Shown here in pieces: positions 38,205 through 50,171 of a stretch of 64,000 bases of DNA. The DNA lies in assembly GCF_949628265.1 (NCBI RefSeq), contig NC_088789.1, positions 34,403,883-34,467,882 on the forward strand, read 5' to 3'. Made by a program: the position numbers and the translations under genes. The stretch comes from Cloeon dipterum. Taxonomy: Eukaryota; Arthropoda; Insecta; Ephemeroptera; Baetidae. How positions within the stretch are numbered: position 1 is the first letter of the stretch; every line of letters starts with the position of its first letter. The notes below the pieces were generated by a model, which ran no database searches, had not been told where the DNA came from, and worked only from the letters and a program-made list of their open reading frames with translations.

Positions 38205-38905
38205 GTGACATACCGTGCGCGCCGCCAGCTTTTATACCCGTCCCAGGACACGTACTTACGTGTTCGTTTTCTGTCGTGCAGCCTATCAGTTTTTAATCTA
38301 GGTCAAAAGGCACAATTTCCGCCCGTAGCTGTCCACAAAAGTGATAACTTAAAAAATAATGAGAAATTTGATAAGTAAAAAACATAAAATTCGCTATCAC
38401 CGGACACGAAGAACCGAGAGAAGGTGGAATAACGTGTAGTGTTTTTCGTATCCCCCCTATACTTTTGCGAGTTCTTCAATTTTCTTTTTTGTTGAAGGTG
38501 ATAAAGAATAATTGCTGACCTGAAAAGCGAAACGCAGGTGAATGTCCCCTTAGATAGCACCTTCTGGTGAGGGCAGTAATTATTCTTTATCACCTCCAAC
38601 AAAAAAGAAAATTGAAGAACTCGCAAAGCAAAGGGGAGATACGGAGGAAACTACGCAGCAATTAAATACGATATTCCACCGTATACGTGGAAAAAAATAA
38701 AAGCTTCTCTCGGTTGTTCGTTACCAGTGATAGCGAAGTTCGTGGTTTTTTCTTATCAAATGTCTCATTATTTTTTAAGTTATCACTTTTGTGAACAGCT
38801 ACGGGCGGAAATTGTGCCTTCTGACCTCGATTAAAAAACTGATAGGCCGCACGACAGAAAACGAACACGTAAGTACGTGTCCTGAGACGGGTATAAAAGC
38901 TGGCG
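38205..38905. repeat. Palindrome with axis near 38563 between divergent promoters
   Basis: 38309-38331 (GGCACAATTTCCGCCCGTAGC...) pairs exactly with 38796-38818. Pairing runs outward to both TATA boxes (38229 and 38892). The centre is a shortened version of the palindrome core seen at 28470. Confidence 0.8.
38229..38236 (-). promoter_or_regulatory. TATA box of copy D
   Basis: TATAAAAG on the minus strand, 46 bp before the ATG at 38183. Confidence 0.8.
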
Positions 38906-38945
38906 GTGCACACGGTATGTCACACTCTCCTTTCTTGAAGACATC

Positions 38946-39086
38946 ATGAAGTGGTCAACCGTATTGTTTGGCGCCGTCCTCTGCCTCTGCGCCCTTCCAG
39001 CGACACGTAATTATTTTCAAGCTGTTCCCTTTCTCTCCGAACACTTTGAACCATACCAATTGACCAGTTGTATAAACTCTAAGTGA
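38946..39086 (+). CDS. Exon-1-only copy of the secreted family (46-aa peptide), third copy
   Basis: TATA box at 38892-38899, ATG at 38946, signal peptide MKWSTVLFG..., read-through of the intron-1 donor and stop after LTSCINSK. The protein equals that at 28896. Exons 2-6 are missing; the next downstream sequence is again palindrome-core DNA. Confidence 0.4.
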   Translation: MKWSTVLFGAVLCLCALPATRNYFQAVPFLSEHFEPYQLTSCINSK

Positions 39087-39419
39087 TCGAAGCCGCCAAC
39101 AGATGGCGCAACCATAGATTTCAGCTTTTATACCAGTTTCAGTACACGCGTGTTCGTTTTGTGTCAAGCAGCGTATAAGTTTTTTAGTCTAGGTCAAAAG
39201 GCACATTTTCCGGCCGTAGCTGTCCACAAAAGTGATAACTGAAAAAAAATGATATATGTCATAGGTAAAAACTCATTAAATTCGCAATCACCGGAAACGA
39301 AGGACCGAGAGAAGCTTTTAATTTTTTATCATATAAAAGGTGGAATAACGAGAGTCGTGCTTTTCGTATTTCCCTTATGCTTTGTGAGTTCTTCAATTTT
39401 CTTTTGTGTTGAAGGTGAT

Positions 39420-39610
39420 AACGAATAACTAACTGCTGACCTGAAAAGCGAAGCGCATCGCATAGTCTCCTTCGATAGCACCTTCCGGTCAGGGCAGCGT
39501 GTTTTTACGAAGCATTTTCACCAGAGATAAAACACGCTACCCTGGCCGGAAGGTACAATCGAAGGAGATATTCACCTGCGTTTCGCTTTTCAGGTCAGTA
39601 ATTATTCTTT
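39420..39610. repeat. Palindrome core (axis near 39517)
   Basis: ACCTTCCGG from 39480 pairs with CCGGAAGGT ending 39554, with arms through CTGAAAAGCG / CGCTTTTCAG. It lies about 950 bp from the axis at 38563. Confidence 0.8.
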
Positions 39611-39886
39611 CTCACCGGCAACAAAAAAGAAAATTGAAGAACTTACAAAGCAAAGGGGAAAACGACTCAGCAATTAAATACGATATTCCACCTTTTACGG
39701 GGGAAAAATAAAAACCTCTCGCGGGTTCTTCGTCTCCGGTGATAGCGAGTTTTTTTCTTATTTCATTATTTTGTAAGTTATCACTTTTTATTAGCAGCTA
39801 CGGGCAGAAATTGTGCCTTTTGACCTAGATTAAAAATTTGATAGGCTGCACGACAGAAAACGCACATGTACGTGTCCTGGGAAAGG

Positions 39887-39895
39887 TATAAAAGG
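39887..39895 (+). promoter_or_regulatory. TATA box of copy E, separated from its gene
   Basis: TATAAAAGG in the usual context, but about 430 bp of other DNA (39925-40358) lies between it and the ATG of copy E. In other copies this distance is about 50 bp. Confidence 0.7.
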
Positions 39896-40281
39896 TGGCG
39901 GCGCACACGGTATGTCACTCTCTCTCTCATAATTTTTGTAATCCAGTGATTTTTAAATAAATTTACTCGGTTTGTCTCAAATTAATTGCGAGAGCATCGA
40001 CCTACACAGAAGCGCACGCGTTTTCCTTTTAATTCACACCGACCGATTTTTGAATATTTTCCTTCCATGGCATTTTTCCAATACATGATGTCTCCTTTCG
40101 CGTAATTCGTATACAGCTAAACGCCAGTATAGAACCAAGAATTATACTTTTTAAAACTTCAAATATATTAAGGAAAAGAAGAGAATATAAAATTATTATT
40201 GAGTTTTACTTTAATTGTTTATAGACCTTGACCAAAGAGAATTATTTCCATCAAGCACATAATTGATATGTAAATCTAAAG

Positions 40282-40283
<2 letters not shown>

Positions 40284-40358
<75 letters not shown>
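40284..40358. repeat. (CT)n microsatellite, about 75 bp
   Basis: A nearly pure CT run that ends 8 bp before the start codon of copy E. The other copies have only the short CTCTCTTTC at this position, so it is an expansion at the edge of inserted DNA. Confidence 0.95.
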
Positions 40359-40360
<2 letters not shown>

Positions 40361-40366
40361 AAGACA

Positions 40367-41588
40367 ATGAAGTGGTCAACAACTTTGTTTGGCGTCCTCC
40401 TCGGCCTCTGCGCCCTAGGTGCGATGGGTACATATTCTGAAGATGTCCTCTTTCATAGCTTCTCCTTCTGAAAATTACCACACGCACTACATATATCTCG
40501 AAGACATAATTTTTATTTCATTTTATATCAAATCCTTTTTGCTGATCCCTCTCCAGGTGTGCAGGGTCAGACAGTGCCAACGGATGCCAGCCCCGGCGAT
40601 CCGAATTCCCGTACGTGGTAAGTGAGGGGAAATCTTGCTTACCTCGAGGAATCTGTTAAAATGGTGATTTAAACGCAGGTGAATCTTAATTTGCTGGATA
40701 AGACGTACCCGTACACGGCTCCAGGACTTGTTGTCAGTGGCAGGTATCTCCTGACTACGAAGGACGCATACGCTAATGGGTAAATGTTTAATCGATATTT
40801 TTGTATCATATATTTCCCTTTTTAACATTTGGAAACTTGGAATTTCATGTCATCACTTATCAGAGTGGCAAATTCGAATATTTATCTTCTTGAGATTAAT
40901 TGCGAATGAAACCTAACAGCCTCCTTTATCGAAGAGGCGTCTATAGATCCATATTTGATTATTAATTTTTGATTGCAGAAATGTGTCCAACATGCAAATC
41001 ATCGATCAGCAAGGCAGAGTTCGAGCACCGGCCAAGATTGAGCAAATTGTTTCTGGCACATTCACGTACGTCAAGTTTTGCGAAAAGTTTACGAGTGCAA
41101 AGTATCCCATGGTGGCGTCGGCTTTCAACAACCTCTCAACAAGCGTTAATGCAACATTGATTTTGTTCAACGGCACATCGGTGCTGAGTGACGATTAATT
41201 ACACGGATTTACAGTAATAGTTTTTGATCATTTTGTAATTTAGCACGTACTGAAGAAGGTTGCAGCAATTACACTCGACACCCTAGGTTGCGAATTTTAT
41301 AAGACCAGAGCAGTTTGCATGAATGTTGATACTACAGTGGGATTGTGCAAGGTGGGCGAAATTTTGTTAATAAAGCTTATGTATTTTGTGTAGATATTTT
41401 TCGACAGTTTGACCAGCCCCACTTACTGGTGGTATCCGATGATAGCGATCAACGGCCAAGTTCAAGGCGCTAACTTTCAAATCACCTGCAACGAGCAGGG
41501 TACTATGGTTAGCTATTCGGTTTTTGATTACATCGATTCCTACCGCAGCGACATAGTAAATGAAATCCCTAGTGTTGACATCAAATAA
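40367..41588 (+). pseudogene. Secreted-family copy E: six exons, out of frame in exon 2
   Basis: Exons 40367-40418, 40557-40617, 40679-40779, 40979-41180, 41244-41351 and 41394-41588 follow the family plan. Exon 1 is shorter than usual (donor CTAG|GTGCGA). Exon 2 is 5 bp longer than in copies A, C and D, in the GEFPYV segment, which takes exon 3 out of frame. Exons 3-6 are otherwise open and end IPSVDIK. The GC-rich intron-1 block of A, C and D is absent. Together with the displaced TATA box this suggests a decaying copy, unless an unseen splice form restores the frame. Confidence 0.65.
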
Positions 41589-43249
41589 AGTAAATCTTGT
41601 GTTTGTATCTCGAACAAGATCAAATAAATTGGCACAATTCAACGAACTATTCAAAATCTGCTAGTTTTACTTAGAAAATTAATAAATCCTTAAAACATGA
41701 CTGTCAATGTCAATATCCAGATTTAGAAACTCGTCAATGCTTGTTTTCCTTTTATATTTTTACGAAGATAAAAACCCTATGGCATAAAAATTCATCCACA
41801 CGACAATGAAATATCATAAATTAATTTTTTTATGATCAAAATGCGATTAGTAGCATCGTCAAAATATATTTTTTTGTTAAAGACTTCTATGGACCAGAAT
41901 ACTTTTTTCTTAAAAAAAAAACATTCCATACCAATGATTCGGACGTTGGACCTGGAACATCAAGAGAGAATAAAAATTGCAAGACTGAACAAAATGTAAA
42001 TTTGCCATATACCTCCGAAACGAACAATCTGTCTCAATACTATTCGTTTTAATTAGAAATGGTGAAAAAATCTTTAAAAAATGACACTCAGTTAGAAAAA
42101 CATTTCAGTAAAAAGTGTGGAATTTGGAAATTGCACGTAATGAAGCAGAACAAAAGAAAAGTGTTTCGCGATTAGATCGCTGCTCTACTTTGAGTTATCG
42201 GTCGGCGTATGGCGTATGACTTCTTGGCGTGCACATCAACCTGCGCAGAAGGTCAAAAGGGTATACGTTTCCCTGGTGAAGCTTCCCTTACCTTCGGCGG
42301 ACACCCAACCGCCCAGGAGAAAAGGGCGCTGCAAGAGACAAATCAATGAATGCAACGACGTTCGCGCGGATTTTAATTAATTCAAGAAGTGCCAGCGAGG
42401 TTTAAAATATACCGCAGAGAAACGACGCCAATAGTCGGCACCCACGGCTGTGCGAACGAGCACTTTGCTGTTGCTGCCACCTGAGCTTAAGAATTGCGCT
42501 GCGCCGGCAAATACATGCAACTCGAGACGCACTGGAAATACGCACGTTGCATACTTCACGCTAACCAGGTTCAAAAGGCGCACCACCGACCTTTGAACTT
42601 TTGGTCCTTCGGACGCCTGACCGTCGAAAAAAATGCGCCGCGCTAAGGCCAGTGTTGCCAGTGAGCCCAAAATTGTTGTGCTTATGCGAGCCGGCCAGAA
42701 GAACAAAGAATTATAAAGCAGAAAATTTATTTTCGACTCCAGAAGGTACGCAACCTGCACGACATTCCCGATGCGCCGGTTGCACGCGTTTCCTATAATT
42801 AGCAGTTTTCACGTTAGAATGTTTTGTTTCGCATCTTTAGGTCTTGAACGCTGCTGCTGAAATTGTTTGCTGTGTTCACGCTGGGAAGCTCAAAGAAGCC
42901 GAGCAACGTGTCAGTGTGCACGTCCTTGCGCAGCTCCTACTTCAATACCTGTCCAAAGCACTTGTCCAGTTTGACAGAGCACGATTTAAATAAGAAAAAA
43001 AATGGACACTGTTACTCTTTGCATTTCAATCTTATTCAAAAGAGATTTATGATTTTTCATGGTGTTTAATTATTGCTTTTCTATGTAAAAAGGTTTCCAT
43101 CATTTCTTCGTAAAATAAAAAAGAGAAAACAGGCACTGACGAGTTTCTAAATCTGCATATCGATAGTCGTTTAAGGATTTATTGATTTTCTAAGTAAAAC
43201 AAGCAAATTTTCTTTAGTTTTTTTACCATGCCAATTTATTTGATCTGAT
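41589..43249. repeat. Intergenic with dispersed repeats
   Basis: AT-rich 3' flank of copy E up to about 42180, then a repeat block (42200-42850) also found at 34700-35370 and in part at 45165-45560. The latter contains GCAACC...GGTTGC hairpin sequence. No gene is seen. Confidence 0.6.
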
Positions 43250-43335
43250 TTGAGATGCCAACAAAAGATGGACTGCCTTATTTGATGTCAAGAATGGGGA
43301 TTTTTTTACTATGTCGCTGCGGTAGGAATCGATGT
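43250..43335 (-). pseudogene. Remnant of exon 6 of the secreted family
   Basis: This matches the last exon of copies A and D around the stop codon (GATGTCAA...TATGTCGCTGCGGTAGGAAT on the plus strand) but is diverged and ends abruptly in palindrome-core sequence. It shows the gene cluster once extended to this point. Confidence 0.6.
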
Positions 43336-43388
43336 GTGTTCACCAGTGATAAAACACGCTGCCCGGAAGTTGCTATCGAAGGAGACAT

Positions 43389-44564
43389 TGTGCCGACTGC
43401 TCGGGTGTCGCGGGGCTCGGTCCGCGCGCTCGGGCGCGCTCACGGGGTTCTGGGGTCGGTGTCTAGGGGGGAGGGTTGACCTCACTTGGGATTCTTCGCT
43501 CGCGGCACAAATTAGCTAGCTTACTAACAATATCTAACCTGACTTAAAGCGCTATTGGTCTTAAAGAAACAATTCTACCTAGTCCTGGTTTAAGGGTAAA
43601 TGTTCAAAAGGGAAACAAGCAGGGTTTGGCAAGCAAGGAAACTGATTTTATTACAAAGTGAAATTGGCTCTACTTTAATAGGGCAGGAAAACAGCTCTGA
43701 AGGAGCTGTGAAAAACCTCCCGAAAGAACAAGTGGCTTTAATCTACTGAATTTAATTGATTTTAATTTGAGAGAAATTACAAAGATTGGGTTTGGTGTGT
43801 TCGCCGGTGGCGGCCAATTAGCGGGCGCCCAAGTCAGGCGGCGGCCTCCTCACAGAGAGGCCATGCCCTGGACTTGGTGACAGCGCGCCCCACACAGGCC
43901 ACACCGACTAGCACAACCGTTTCCCCAATTTGCAAGCCAGTCGCGGAACTCACGGGCGAGAAGCGGGCTAATAACTGTAACATAACGCGACAAAGTCACG
44001 TCCAGAATGCCGCGTACAGTCCCAGCCACGCAAGTTCCACGCAATCTGACGCAATCGGCCGCCAGAAACAGAAACTTAATCGATCCGCGATCATCCGCTC
44101 TAAATCGCACTTTAATCCGGTGAGCGGCGCACGCCCGGCTCACCGACAAGCGATATCTCTCACAAAACAAAGAAAATTACAAAGAAAAACCGAATAATTC
44201 GCCAAATTCGCGCGGGACCACGTCAAGTCTCACTACCTGCGTGCTCTGTCCCGCGCTATTCTCGCTTCACAACTCGCTAAATCCCACTAAATCCCGCTAA
44301 CCTTTCTCTCGCCTACGTCGCTCAGGGTTCCTGGACCTCCGCAGGTCGCCAGGACCGCCCCGAACGCTCACAAAACGCGCTGGATCGACGCCACGCCGTG
44401 TGCTCCTTGCACACGCGTTCGCTCGCTTCCAGACTCTCTTCCAGACTGCTGTCTAGCGCGCGCAGCGCTCTGATTGGCCGCGAGCGCTAGGCTCGCCTAT
44501 TGCGCTCAAGTGCCAACTTATCTTTTGACTAGGGCGGGCGGGAACCAGGGGGATCACGGCCACA
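43389..44564 (-). mobile_element. Solo LTR of an LTR retroelement, 1176 bp
   Basis: The element runs from TGTGGCC to GGCACA on the minus strand (TG...CA ends) and is flanked by a 4-bp target duplication ACAT (43385-43388 and 44565-44568). Joining the two flanks across the insertion matches the palindrome-core repeat found elsewhere, GGAGAcATTCACCTGCG, so the empty site is known. An AATAAA signal lies inside. The 4-bp duplication suits Ty3/gypsy elements. No internal region or genes remain; it is a fossil. Confidence 0.75.
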
Positions 44565-46852
44565 ACATTCACCTGCGTTTCGCTTTTCAGGTCAGCGCAA
44601 TTATTCTTTATCACCTCCAACAACAAAGAAAATTGAAGAACTCACGAAGCAAAGGGGAGAAACGGAGGAAACCCACCCTGACGACCTTTTCCAGGGTAGC
44701 CCGACTTGAGGTCCTGTCCGCCGCTGGTTTTTATTGTTATTTCTGCGTTTTCGCTCACATTTGACGATACTGCTGGCCGCTACTGTTTTTCACCATACTG
44801 CCTGCTGCGTTATCGACCTTCCGCAGGCCGTGCGACCTGATAGAAGCCGCACCGTCGCTTCCTTCTGGCAACACTCCGCGCCTTTTCAAACACCGCCGAC
44901 TATTTTGACGCGCAAAAAGGACGCAGCTATTTTTCTTATAATTCAACGAGTTCACTGACGACATTTCCAGGGTACCCCCCACCCTGAAATTTGTCCCAAT
45001 TATTGGGTTACAGCTAAAAAATATTCCAAGATAGCCAAAAGTTGATTTTGGGCTATTCTAAGACTAACCAGAGAGTGTTACGCCCGTCCGAGCTCCTCAC
45101 TCAGGGTCCAAAACGATTTTTCAAAGCTAAAATTTGCCTATTTTCGGTGCTCGCAGCCCTCGCTGCCACCTGAGCTTAGGAATTGCACATATATGCAACT
45201 CGAGACGCACTGCAACTACGCAGGTTGCATACTCAAAGCTAAACAGGTTCGAAAAATCGGAAAATTCCAATCATACGAGGCGCTTTTTGCGTCTGCGGGC
45301 AAAGACCACACCACCGACCTTTGGTCCTTCGGACTCCTGACCGTCGAAAAAATGGCGGAACCCAAAATTGTTGTGCTTATGCAAGCTGGCCTGAAGAACA
45401 AGGAATTATATAATGTGGAAAATTTAGTTTCGATTGCAGAAGGTACGCAACCTGCACGACATTCCCGAAGCGCCGGTTGCAGGTATTTCTTGCTTTGAAG
45501 AAACAGTTTTATTTGTTACGTTTGAATGCTTTGGTTCGCATCTTTTAGGTCTTCAACGCTCCTGCTGATAGTGTTTGAAGTGTTTGAAGTGTTTGGAGGG
45601 AGTGGAAAGCTCAAAAAAGCAGGCATTTCACAAATAAATAAGCTTGTCGTTCAGGGACGGGAAGAAAAGGTTCGTCATCAAGTACGAGAGGACAGCCAGG
45701 ATGGCAAGCAAGACTAAAAATTCACTTCTAACTTATTTCTTGATTATTTAGGATTTTTTAATATTATTTTCGAATATTGTTAACAAGAATTATAATTTAT
45801 TACTTTCAGTCCGGATTTTTTTAATTTTCGTTGGATGGAACGCAGGCAACTCGCGATACTTTGGAGCTGCGCAGGTTGCATACAGTCTTTCCAGTCTCAT
45901 TTAATACTATCTGTTAGTCCAAAATCCTTTTCCTCGTTGCTAAAATTTTATTTATTTCAATTCTGTCAATAAAAATAGGTGTGTGTTCACCTGAGTGCCA
46001 GGTGTTTTTTGTGTTTTATTGCAAGGGTCAACGCGGTTTTCCAGGGACCCCAGAGAGACTATGAATAGTTGCAATAAATAATGCTTTCGCCGCTGACGAG
46101 AAACAATTTGCCAGCATCTCCTCCTCAAAAAACTCTCTCTTCCATTTTAAATTGAATAAAAATGATTTAATTTGAATAACTACTTTTTTAACTGTATAAA
46201 CAGCTGCAAAACTATATTCTGTCTATGTAGACTGTTCTGCTTTGCTCCTCTTCTCGCACGTCAAAATAAAAAAAAAATTATTTCAGCCCTCAGGAATCGA
46301 TTGGAATTGAAAAAAAACACTCTGGTCTCTTAGATTATGCCGGATGAAGTATCAATTTGTGAGTGTCAGTGGGCGTGAAGAGCAGGTTTTGGTTAATCAG
46401 CAGAAGGCGACATCCGTAATAGGCTGCGACGACACCTGTCCTGTCCCCCTTATTTTATTTGTCGGGCGGCGCTTTACCTTTGCCATATCTCGCGGTGCGG
46501 CAACAAAATCGAGCGCAGCGGTGACTTTGATTGATGTCATTAGCGAGCGGGCGGCCGACATCGAAACGTAATTAATTTCCAGCCACTATATATACAGCAG
46601 AGTACATTGTAAGGATTTTATTTTGATCAGATTCGAGTCTGCATTTTAAAATATAACCTCGTTAAAACGGCTGTCACTGCAACAAAATATGTAAAGACGT
46701 GCGACCGGCGTGCTAAAAAATTAATTCAGATTTTAAATTTTTACAACCAGGCCGTCGCACGTCCTGAAATTTCTTTAATCGCAGATCAATCTTCAATGTC
46801 GCGTGAAAATAATTCAGTTCGTCTCAGGGCTAAAGATTATTATTTTATTCTT
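44565..46852. repeat. Repeat mosaic and 3' flank of legumain
   Basis: 44569-44640 is the other half of the palindrome core split by the solo LTR. 44668-45105 repeats 33005-33430. 45165-45490 repeats 34890-35310. From about 45560 to 46852 the DNA is AT-rich without convincing coding content. Confidence 0.6.
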
Positions 46853-49800
46853 TTAAATGACGTGGTCGGTTAGAAATCCGGCGCTGGAGTTGCGCTCGCA
46901 GACGGATTTGATCGAGTGGACGAAAAGCTCGGCTTCCAGGCCCATCTCGCACACGTTGACCAACTTGTACAGGTGGCCCAAGGCGTGAGAATTCTGCAAA
47001 AATACAAACATTTTAGTTGCAAGTTGCAGTTAACATGAAATTGGCTTCGAAAATTTATTTAAACAGCTGATTAGCCCGGTAATTGGTGAATCGACCGTTA
47101 GATGGCACGTTAGGCTGATGGAAATGGAACAAAATACGCGGGAATGAAATTATTAGGTCGGCACGCCTCTTTTTCGACGCTTCTGATTGGCCGCTGGATT
47201 TTCTCCTGATTGGCCTCCATTATTTTTTACTTCTGACCGGCGGGAAAACCAACACAGATCGCAACTTGGCCCCCGGTGGGAATAACGACTGCGCAGAAGG
47301 TTTTAATTTTGGTCACGCATGCGCAGTGATGAGTTTTAGCCTCCCTTTGACATAAAGAAGCGATCTAAACATACTGCGCATGCTTGCGATGCGCACAAGT
47401 CTACTGCGCAGCTTCACAATGGGCGAATTTTCAAACAACTATAAATTTCGATGCCATATTGACTTCTGACCGGCGGGAATCAACACAAATCACAATTAAT
47501 CGGTCGGAAATGTACCTGAGCGATGTTGTAGCAGTAACGGTGGTAGGCCTGCACCAGTTTCTCGTAGCACTTGAGGTTCCTCAGCTGCTTACGCGTGTTG
47601 AAAACGGTGTTCAGTTTGTCTTTGGACTTGATCACCGACTCTATGATCGCCCTGAACTGCGTCGACATCATTTTCCGGTGCTAAATATTTTTAATAATTA
47701 TTATTTCAAAAAATTCAGGTAAGTTTGCCCCTCACTTTGTTCATCCTGTGCAGCTTCTGGCGCAGGACGTGCTTCTTTGCCGCGTCTTTTTCCGCCCTGA
47801 TGCTCCGTTTGAGCACCTCAATGGGCACGTCCCGAGATGAAACCACATCCTACGATTTAGAAAATTAGAACCAGCCACCTTTTAAATCTGAAATTTACCC
47901 TGAGAGGGTGTCTGATGGCCGAGCGGAAGGAGTTGACCGGAAGGGCGCCGATAAAGTCCTTCACGAAGGTGGCACCGACGTTCAGGTCGCCGTACTCCTC
48001 CACGTGACTCGTATTGGTGCGTGTGCGCACAGTCTCGAACTGGTGGTGCAAGGTTGCCCGGCTCAGGTCCTCCTATAAAGGGCCAAGATATATTTAAATT
48101 CGGTTTTGAGCCAAATGTCGAAAGGTTCAGGGTGTACCTGTTCAGCATCCTGCATCCACATGGCGCTGAAGACGTCGGCCAGGTAGGCTCGGCGGAAATC
48201 GTCAAAGTAGCACGCATAGGACGACTCCGCAGGGTCTGCAGCGGTCACCACGAAAACTAAAAGAAGAACTCAGGTTGCAACAGGGTTCAAAAAGGTAAAA
48301 TTCATTTACTGTTTGTGTCGTCAGGAAGGATACCGTCAAACATGGAGCCAGACTCGCACGCTTCCACGTACAGCACCATCTATATAAGCAGGAGAAAATG
48401 ATTAAATTAATATAGCTTAAGTCGTCTTGCACCCTTTGGGCCCTGAAGAAGGTCGGCGACATGCAAGGATGAAAAATCGCCGCCGATTTAAGCCAATTGT
48501 GCTCTAAATTACTAAAAAAAGCATTAAAAACTAGTTTTGAGTGGATCTCAGGTCGGAGTACCCTGAAAAAGGTCAGTATGATAGCTCAGGTATAAGCGCA
48601 TTAGAAGACATGTCTGATGAGGGGTCGTGGTCGATGATCAGACATACGGCCGAATTTTAATAAAAATAAAACAATTTCTAAAAATTTTAACTTTTATAAA
48701 AACTTGGCAGAAAAAAATTCATAAAAATTCGAAAAATGGTTCGATTTTGTAAAACCACACACAAGCGGACGCCCCTTGCCAAGGGGCATCGATTGGTACT
48801 TGAATCAACACCGTCGGGCCCATAGGTCCCCACCTGGGCCCCGAAAACAAAAGTTTGAAATGTCAAATATCACGTTTTTTGGAATTTGAAAATTAATAGC
48901 TCGGCTGCTATGGGTCGTACAGTAAAAAACCAAAGTTTATCAGACTTGTCCTGAAATTCTACTTGCTTTAAATTCAATAATAATTGTAACCACCAACCGC
49001 CCCCGCTGACGCCAACGCCCCCAAAATCTGTGCTATTTTAAATTGTTAGTTAATGTTTTTTTTTAAATCCACCTATGGGCCGATATTAACATTTTAACTG
49101 CTAGATATTAAAAAAACACAATAGACAATTCAAAAGTTACTGGGTTCTGTGAGTAAATTTAAAAAATTGACTGGTGGCGCCACTCCGTGGACACTCTGAT
49201 AACTACAACTGAATTTCTGAAAATTGGTCTAACTTCCTCAATTTTGGCCCGATTTTGATTTCCAGCATATCAATAAAAAGCTCGCAACTTCTAGATTTTG
49301 ATTTTCGCTGTTACCTTGGCGAATTTGCTCTTGGCAGACATGTCCTGTAGGGTGCTGAGCAGGTTGGAGGCGTAAACCACGTCCGTAGGCATGGCCAGCA
49401 GACCTGGAGCCCCGTGGTCCACGAAATTGACGAAAATGTGGTCATGCGGCCCACTGAAAACAAAAATTTAATCGTTTTTTAGATTAAGGGGGTAAATTTA
49501 CGATTCCAGGACGCGTCCGGATCCGACTCCCGTGACCGCTTCCTTGTCTCCGCGAAGAACTGCCAAAAAGGTGGACGCGTTCACCGCCTGAAATTAATTT
49601 TTTAAATTAAATTGTGGGGTTAATAATTATTTATTTTACGTCTCCAATGTAGTCCTTGGAAATGTTCACGTAGACGTTGGAGCCGCCAGGTTCGTTGATG
49701 ATTTCTCCTTTGATTGGATTTCTGTAAATAATTAATTTAAAATAATTTACACTGTCGGCGATTAATTTTAAATTTACTCGTTGCTGTTGGCAATGTCGTC

Positions 49801-50171
49801 GTACATCATTACAATTATCTGCTCGTCCGGGATGCCATTTCCGCGCAAGATTTGATACGCGTGGCAAACGTCGGCCTGGAATACATGATTAAAAAATAAA
49901 ATAAATAAATAATCACAGCTCGGAAGCTAACTAAGGGCTTTTCCATGTATTTTTAAAAAGATAACAACTGATTTAAGGTGTGTTATTGACACTGAATAAA
50001 TATTTTAAGCAGAAAAAAATGTACCTGGTGCCTGTAGTTTTCGTAGCCGCTGGAGCCGGCGACGAGCAGGGCCCAAGTTTTGCCGTTGTGCGGCAGATGA
50101 GATGACGAAGCCGGGCCGGCGACGAGCACCAGCACCGACACCAACGCGGTCGACAGTCGCCACATCCTCAT
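46853..50171 (-). CDS. Lgmn: Legumain (asparaginyl endopeptidase, C13 family), 444 aa
   Basis: Eleven exons (50171-50025, 49875-49778, 49721-49640, 49587-49502, 49453-49315, 48379-48310, 48256-48138, 48072-47899, 47849-47736, 47680-47516, 46993-46853) join in frame to 445 codons, the usual legumain length. Residues 1-23 are a signal peptide, followed by [19 protein letters not shown]. Catalytic His151 ([10 protein letters not shown]) and Cys192 (VEACESGSM) are both present, each offset by three from the human enzyme. The C-terminal half is the helical prodomain with conserved cysteines. By family knowledge it is a lysosomal or gut protease that cuts after Asn and activates at acid pH. The start is the first true ATG; a GTG lies just upstream. 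Intron 6 (930 bp) is the only long one and holds dispersed repeat motif. Confidence 0.95.

Noticed and set aside
40251-40487. Minus-strand frame with an Arg-Glu run
   Set aside because: Translation of the (CT)n microsatellite.
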